A DNA stretch of 32,333 bases from a virus, in the IMG/VR virus record IMGVR_UViG_3300042868_002498, positions 1 through 32,333 of that record; one strand, written 5' to 3'. The notes below the pieces were generated by a model that saw nothing but the letters and a program-made list of their open reading frames with translations, was not told the DNA's origin and made no database searches. Positions 28,349 to 32,333 of the stretch are shown in pieces (the first letter of the stretch is position 1; each line of letters starts with the position of its first letter). The position numbers were made by a program, and so were the translations under genes.

Positions 28349-29539
28349 TTAAGTCAAAGCAACAGTCGCGGTGCGTGTGGTCCCATCAGATCCACGAACG
28401 GAAATGCGAAGCGTGGAGTTGTCCACGAGGCTGAAAGTCAATGTTGAGTTTGCCGTCAGTGTGGCGGCGGTGGTGTTGACTCGTTGGATCAAGTTACCCA
28501 GAATGTCAATCCGAGCGCGTTCAACGCCGCTGGTGTTAAAAACAAGCGGGTTGGAAGTCAGCGTGCCTACAACAAAGTTGTTTTGGAATGAGGCGTCTGA
28601 ATATGCTGACCCGCCTGTGCCAATGTAGCCAGTGGCCGAGCCAGAGGCCCCCTGCAATATCCGTATGATGTTGGCCTCGGAAGTCGAGGTGCTGGTGTTG
28701 TTAAAACTTGCAATAAACGGGGTCACAAAATTATTGACCGACTGCACGTCAAATTTGTAAAACGCCGAAGCCACTCCAAGGCCCAAATTTCCACTGACAA
28801 AGGTCAGGCCAGTGCCGTTCGCAAGCGTTCCGGCAGCAGACGCATACAACACGCCATTTGCGGTGTAAGTGCTCAACCCCGTGCCACCTTTGGCCACCGT
28901 CAAGGTCTCGCTCAAGTCGGCAGAGACAAACGCCCGGAACGTGGGAACGCCAGCAGATCCATTGGGAGCAATAAGGACAAAATTGGCCGTCTTGCTGGCA
29001 TAAGGGTTCAGCGTGTCACCGTACCCGGCAGCAAGGCTGATTGCAGGCGTTGTGCCGCCGCTAGAGACCACTGGAGACGTTCCAGTGACGCTGGTGACAC
29101 CACCCCCGCCACCTGTGGCTGCAATCGTTATTGAGCCGCTTCCGTTGGTGATGGTGATGCCAGAGCCAGCAGTCAGGGTGGCTTTGGCCAGGGTGTTGCC
29201 CGTTGTATTGCCGATCAGCAACTGACCGTCCGTGTAGCTCGTTTGACCAGTCCCGCCCTGGGCCACTGTGACCGTTGCGGCCTGCTTGATCAACTTGCCT
29301 GTAACGCCATCAAACGCGGCCAAATTGTTGTTTGTCGCAGACGCCGGGCCAACGACATCACCGAAGGTTGACGTGGCCGAAGCCAGCAAAGTCACCACAT
29401 TCGAAGCGTTCTTGAAGTACAGCTTGCCGTCAGCGATGTTGAGAGCCAACTCGCCGCTTGTAAGGTTGCCCGCAACTGGCACTGCAAGCGCTGTGCTGCT
29501 GTAGTAAAGCTGGATCGGGGTGTAATTCGCTTGTGCCAT
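28349..29539 (-). CDS. Tail fibre protein with GGTGxTxYT motifs (396 aa)
   Basis: The N-terminus ANYTPIQLYYSSTALAVPVA and GELALNIADGKLYFKN is common at the virion-binding end of phage fibres. VAQGGTGQTSYTDGQLLIGN and AKGGTGLSTYTANGVLYASA are two copies of the GGTG collar motif. The C-terminal part contains SGVERARIDILGNLI and ends ISVRGSDGTTRTATVAL, a small beta tip. No S74 chaperone follows. It should bind the host surface or act as an accessory fibre. AAGGA precedes the ATG. It lies between lysis-type genes. Confidence 0.85.
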   Translation of the reverse strand: MAQANYTPIQLYYSSTALAVPVAGNLTSGELALNIADGKLYFKNASNVVTLLASATSTFGDVVGPASATNNNLAAFDGVTGKLIKQAATVTVAQGGTGQTSYTDGQLLIGNTTGNTLAKATLTAGSGITITNGSGSITIAATGGGGGVTSVTGTSPVVSSGGTTPAISLAAGYGDTLNPYASKTANFVLIAPNGSAGVPTFRAFVSADLSETLTVAKGGTGLSTYTANGVLYASAAGTLANGTGLTFVSGNLGLGVASAFYKFDVQSVNNFVTPFIASFNNTSTSTSEANIIRILQGASGSATGYIGTGGSAYSDASFQNNFVVGTLTSNPLVFNTSGVERARIDILGNLIQRVNTTAATLTANSTLTFSLVDNSTLRISVRGSDGTTRTATVALT

Positions 29540-29548
29540 GATTTTTCC

Positions 29549-29770
29549 TTACTTGTCAGCCTTGCCGTCGAGCTTGTTGAAGATCTGCTTGCAGATGTCC
29601 TTGATCTCGTCAATGTCCCGGTGGTAGTCGTCTTTGCTGACGTAAGCGCGAGGCATCTCTCGAACGTCCCGGTCAAGACGTTCGATGGCCTTGGTGATGT
29701 TGTTCAGAACCCAGCCGCCAAGAAATGCGGCAATCCCAACAATTGAATTGAAAATGAACTGCGGGTCCAT
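29549..29770 (-). CDS. Small membrane-anchored coiled-coil protein (73 aa)
   Basis: The protein MDPQFIFNSIVGIAAFLGGW has one N-terminal membrane span (about 6-24), followed by a charged coiled coil (ITKAIERLDRDVREMPRAYV, then DDYHRDIDEIKDICKQIF). This layout is shared with XhlA-type lysis accessory proteins and with inner-membrane spanins. Neither is certain from sequence. A conserved small phage protein of this exact type is familiar to me from other contigs. GGAG precedes the ATG. It is probably part of the lysis set. Confidence 0.75.
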   Translation of the reverse strand: MDPQFIFNSIVGIAAFLGGWVLNNITKAIERLDRDVREMPRAYVSKDDYHRDIDEIKDICKQIFNKLDGKADK

Positions 29771-29789
29771 GCCGGGCTCCGATTAAAAA

Positions 29790-29930
29790 TTACTCGCCAG
29801 CAGGTTCAGCAGGGGGCTTGGCCTCTTGCTGGATGGCATTGATCAGTTGGGCCACCTGTACGAAGGGCTGACTGCCCAGGTACTGCAAGATGCCGTTGAC
29901 CAACTCAGTTGAAAGTGCAATTTTTTCCAT
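29790..29930 (-). CDS. Small conserved phage protein MEKIALSTELVNGILQYLG (46 aa)
   Basis: The start at 29930 has GGAG seven bases upstream; a frame continuing to 29984 is not needed. The protein reads MEKIALSTELVNGILQYLGS, then VAQLINAIQQEAKPPAEPAG: one or two short helices and a Pro-rich tail. It belongs to a common type of short late phage protein of unknown function (recollection). With the homing endonuclease insertion it is now separated from the DUF7936-like gene by about 860 bp. Confidence 0.75.
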   Translation of the reverse strand: MEKIALSTELVNGILQYLGSQPFVQVAQLINAIQQEAKPPAEPAGE

Positions 29931-30022
29931 GAAAACTCTCCGTGTTGTTGCCGCTGTCAGGGCCAGCGGTTTGCCCGTTTTCAATTATGCCGAAGGGGTG
30001 GCCCAAGGCAAAGGCGGCTGGA

Positions 30023-30028
30023 TACAAT
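30023..30028 (+). promoter_or_regulatory. Possible -10 box for a leaderless homing-endonuclease mRNA
   Basis: TACAAT ends seven bases before the ATG at 30036, so transcription would start at or next to the start codon. No Shine-Dalgarno sequence is present and no good -35 is seen. The rest of 29931-30035 holds only the GGAG of the 46-aa gene on the minus strand. Confidence 0.35.
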
Positions 30029-30035
30029 CCATCTC

Positions 30036-30815
30036 ATGGACTTCTTTGTGTACCTTCACCGTCGCGCCTCCAATGGCACAGTTTTTTACGTTGGCAAGGG
30101 AGCCCGTTACCGGCACAAGTCCAAGTGGAACCGCTCTCAGCATTGGCATAACATCGTTAAAAAACATGGCTATACCGTTGAAATCATACAGCACGGGATG
30201 CAAGAGTGGTGGGCCTTTGAGCTAGAGCGTGAACTCATTCTCAAGTACCAAGACCAAGGGCTTTGCAACCGGACTGATGGCGGGGAGGGGGCGTCTGGAA
30301 CGATTGTTTCTGAGGCAACAAAGCGCAAACACAAAGAACGAAACGCAACTGAAGCGTATCGAAAAAACCTTAGTGTCAAAGCCAAGGCGCGTTTTTGTAA
30401 CCCAGAGTACAAACGGGCACACATAGAGCGACATGCAGAAATTGTTAACCGTGCTGAAGTTAAACAAAAGTTGCGAGATGCCGCAATAAAACAATTTGCC
30501 AACCCAGAGGCACGGGATAAAGCTCGACTGACTGCGTTAAAACAATTCTCCGACCCAAAAGCCGTTGAGGTTGCCAGGGAGAATGCTCTGGCCCGTTTTA
30601 ATACGCCCGAAAAAAGAGCCGCGCATGCACAGGCCAAAGCTATTCTTTGTGTTGAAACCGGACTTGTTTTTGGCACAAGCACCCTTGCGGCAGAGTGGCT
30701 TCGCTCCAAAACTGGTAGCGGCGACAACTCAACGATTTGCAAAGTTTGCAGGGGCATTGTCAAATCCTCTGGCGGTTACACATGGCAATATGTCAAGCCA
30801 ACCACGGAAGTTTAG
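30036..30815 (+). CDS. GIY-YIG homing endonuclease, antisense in the late operon (259 aa)
   Basis: Residues 1-90 are a GIY-YIG nuclease domain: FFVYLHRR, FYVGKG (17-22) with following Arg residues, a catalytic Glu in AFELEREL (about 60-67), and LCNRTDGGEGASG. The middle has repeated basic segments (RFCNPEYKR, QFANPEARDKAR, QFSDPKAVEVAR and RFNTPEKRAAH) typical of NUMOD3-type DNA-binding modules. The C-terminus (ALRSKTGSG...ICKVCRGIVKSSGGYTWQYV) is NUMOD1-like. It is the only plus-strand gene in the late region and ends 23 bp inside the DUF7936-like gene. Its GC content is slightly lower than its neighbours by hand count (45-48%). It is a selfish element that spreads into related phages. Confidence 0.93.
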   Translation: MDFFVYLHRRASNGTVFYVGKGARYRHKSKWNRSQHWHNIVKKHGYTVEIIQHGMQEWWAFELERELILKYQDQGLCNRTDGGEGASGTIVSEATKRKHKERNATEAYRKNLSVKAKARFCNPEYKRAHIERHAEIVNRAEVKQKLRDAAIKQFANPEARDKARLTALKQFSDPKAVEVARENALARFNTPEKRAAHAQAKAILCVETGLVFGTSTLAAEWLRSKTGSGDNSTICKVCRGIVKSSGGYTWQYVKPTTEV

Positions 30816-31116
30816 GCTGGATGGTGGGCGGATTTTTCTGGTTGTTGATCTGAGCCTGCACAGCGGCCTCTGTAGCGTCTTTGTTGACGCCGTTGGCCCA
30901 GCACCAGTTAAGAACTTGAATCTGCGTCAAGTCTTGGTAGGGGGTGAACGTGCCGCCTTCTGCTGGCAGCGGGAAAGAGCAAGTGGAGTACACAGTGCCA
31001 GAGTACAGCCCGTCAACGCCAGAACAGCGCCAGCCTGCGGTCAGGACAACTTCAGGAGGGGTTGCGGTGGTGGGAGTGGTCTGCATCCACTCAATTTGCC
31101 AAGTGATTGTGGTCAT
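30793..31116 (-). CDS. DUF7936-like phage protein (107 aa)
   Basis: The protein has ITWQIEWMQTTPT near the N-terminus, VVLTAGWRCSGVDGLYSGTV, FTPYQDLTQIQVLNWCWANG and a C-terminus QINNQKNPPTIQPKLPWLA. The order ExxxWRxxGxDGxYxxxVY, FxPYxxLTxxQVxxW and IxxQKNPxxxxxxLPW is that of a late phage family (DUF7936 from memory), located next to tail fibre genes. AAGGAAATCACC precedes the ATG. Its last 23 bp overlap the end of the antisense homing endonuclease. It is probably a small virion or fibre-associated protein. Confidence 0.8.
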   Translation of the reverse strand: MTTITWQIEWMQTTPTTATPPEVVLTAGWRCSGVDGLYSGTVYSTCSFPLPAEGGTFTPYQDLTQIQVLNWCWANGVNKDATEAAVQAQINNQKNPPTIQPKLPWLA

Positions 31117-31126
31117 GGTGATTTCC

Positions 31127-32333
31127 TTATTGGAGGGTTGAGGATTCGAGGGTTGCTACACGGGCGCGGAGGGATTGCAACTCGGCCACAAGGTCAGCAA
31201 TGACCTCAGAGGTGCTTGCTTGCATGGACTGATACACAGGCTTGCCTTCAGCGTCCACAGCATCTTTAGTACCGCTTACGCTGCCTGCGTACACCTCTTG
31301 GAACTGATGAGCCAAGAAACCGCGAGTGCGCGTGCCGTTGCTGTTCCATGTGTACTCAACAGGCTGGAGTGCATCAATGCGCTGGCCTGCGTCGGCCACA
31401 GGGCCAATCACCGTTTTCAAGCGATAGTCGGAGGTAGTGTTATAGACAGTAATTGTTCCAGTTGATGAAATATCCCCAACGGCATTGTTATTACAATAAA
31501 AAGTAACAAGAATACCTGATGATGCTTTGTTATTTACATAAAGAGGAGAACCGGAAGTTCTTGTAAATATGGCGGCTCCAAGTGTTGAGCCAAAAAGAGT
31601 AGTACCCGCCGGGTCTGAAGCAATTCCAGTTTGAGCGGTTGTAATCCCAATCAGCAAGTCCCCGCCGCTGGTAATACGGGCTGCATCCGCTGGTGCTGTA
31701 CCCGCCACTTGAAAAGCATCAGTTGAGCCAGCAGTTCCTGCGCCCTTTACTCGGAATGTGCCGTCGGAGGAAATACGGGCGCGTTCTGTGCCGTTGGGGT
31801 TAAAAGTTATTGGTACTGAACCAACTGTCCCAAGAATTGCTTGTGATGCAATACTATAAAGATACGCAGTGGTTGTTCCTCCGACACGCAAAACAAAAGC
31901 CGCATCGCCTGTGCCGTTAACATCTATATTTTTATTTGCAATAGCAGAGGACGATGTAAAACCCACCATCAAATTCCCACTCGCATCCAGCGTCATTGCT
32001 TGGGTGAAGGTGATGGCGTTGCCTGCTGTGCCGGAGGGGGCGGTGAGCCAACGGTGCTGGCCGGAGGTTTGCTGATAATTAGATGCAAACCCGTTATTTA
32101 CATATTTATATGCGCCATCCCAAAAGGCATTTTGCATAACCTCAAAAAACGCAGTGCCGGTATAACTAGCAATCGCCCCGCCGCCAAACTGCATAACCTT
32201 GTAATCAGTCCAAGCACTCGGAGTAACCCCCAGGCCGAGGTTGCCTGCGGAGTCAAATGTTGCACGAATTGCTGAATTTGTAATTACATAGAACGGATTA
32301 GCGCCATCTGTTGCAACAAAAGAAGAATATGCA
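31127..32333 (-). CDS. Tail fibre with C-terminal S74 chaperone, N-terminus cut by window edge
   Basis: The reading frame stays open to the right edge (at least 401 codons visible), so the gene starts outside the window; the ATG at 32194 is internal. Upstream codons read TFDSAGNLGLGVTPSAWTDY, a familiar fibre-shaft motif, followed by AFTQ-type shaft repeats (TFTQAMTLDASGNLMVG and NGTERARISSDGTFRV). The C-terminus holds a peptidase S74 intramolecular chaperone: TTSDYRLKTVIG with the self-cleavage Ser/Lys region, DALQPVEYTWNSNG, RGFLAHQFQEVY and a terminal coiled coil (VAELQSLRARVATLES). The chaperone folds the trimeric fibre and is then released. The middle part is AT-rich. Confidence 0.92.
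   Translation of the reverse strand, partial: AYSSFVATDGANPFYVITNSAIRATFDSAGNLGLGVTPSAWTDYKVMQFGGGAIASYTGTAFFEVMQNAFWDGAYKYVNNGFASNYQQTSGQHRWLTAPSGTAGNAITFTQAMTLDASGNLMVGFTSSSAIANKNIDVNGTGDAAFVLRVGGTTTAYLYSIASQAILGTVGSVPITFNPNGTERARISSDGTFRVKGAGTAGSTDAFQVAGTAPADAARITSGGDLLIGITTAQTGIASDPAGTTLFGSTLGAAIFTRTSGSPLYVNNKASSGILVTFYCNNNAVGDISSTGTITVYNTTSDYRLKTVIGPVADAGQRIDALQPVEYTWNSNGTRTRGFLAHQFQEVYAGSVSGTKDAVDAEGKPVYQSMQASTSEVIADLVAELQSLRARVATLESSTLQ

Noticed and set aside
30170-30763. A 197-codon minus-strand frame under the homing endonuclease
   Set aside because: The plus frame carries clear GIY-YIG and NUMOD-like motifs; the minus frame is Ser/Arg-rich noise.

Overview
The window is part of a tailed-phage genome (or a phage-derived contig). 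It has long runs of overlapping same-strand genes, a replication/recombination module, a virion module, a lysis module and tail fibres. Several small-protein families are ones I know mainly from phages of Proteobacteria, especially Burkholderiales: a TPPAAQ-rich protein, NARLIAAAPELL, GMTLRDYFAAKA and a YdaS/YdaU pair. With the roughly 50-55% GC look of most lines, this suggests a beta- or gammaproteobacterial host; that is inference, not proof. A virion-associated lytic transglycosylase, an adaptor, a large nozzle-like protein and several ejection-like proteins, with no tape measure, tail tube or sheath, suggest a podovirus-like particle. No terminase, portal, major capsid, DNA polymerase, RNA polymerase, integrase or CI repressor is visible here.

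Layout. (1) 1-10155, minus strand: early/middle genes. They start at a Cro/YdaS-like regulator at 10155 and run through a YdaU-like protein, a CHC2 zinc-finger primase fragment, a DnaB-type helicase, a RusA-type resolvase, a Ref-like HNH nuclease, a giant C5-cytosine methyltransferase and about 17 small proteins. Almost every junction is an ATGA-type overlap, so translation is coupled. Two breaks in the chain (about 1918-2008 and 5549-5640) carry two copies of one regulatory module. (2) 10156-10270: divergent control region with a leftward promoter, a rightward promoter and a 10-bp inverted repeat over the rightward start. (3) 10271-13083, plus strand: an SSB-like protein, a winged-helix protein, a RecB-like PD-(D/E)XK nuclease, two tiny membrane proteins and several small ORFs. 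(4) 13082-13113: a strong hairpin terminator, with its T-tract oriented for leftward late transcripts. (5) 13175-32333, minus strand: late genes. In the direction of transcription (right to left) these are an S74-chaperone tail fibre (cut by the window edge), a DUF7936-like protein, small proteins, a second fibre, a holin, an M15 endolysin, an adaptor, a third fibre-like protein, a nozzle-like protein, a 1416-aa coiled-coil protein and three ejection-like proteins, the last with a transglycosylase domain. A GIY-YIG homing endonuclease is inserted on the opposite strand at 30036-30815.

How it fits together. The helicase, primase zinc domain, YdaU-like protein, SSB-like protein, RusA and PD-(D/E)XK nuclease would replicate and recombine phage DNA. 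The methyltransferase probably protects it from host restriction. The late operon builds tail and ejection machinery and lyses the cell. The most interesting signals are a 148-codon ORF overprinted in a second frame of the methyltransferase gene, the methyltransferase's unusually long modular recognition region, the duplicated regulatory module, a replication module with a primase zinc domain but no visible TOPRIM domain, and large internal duplications in two virion proteins.
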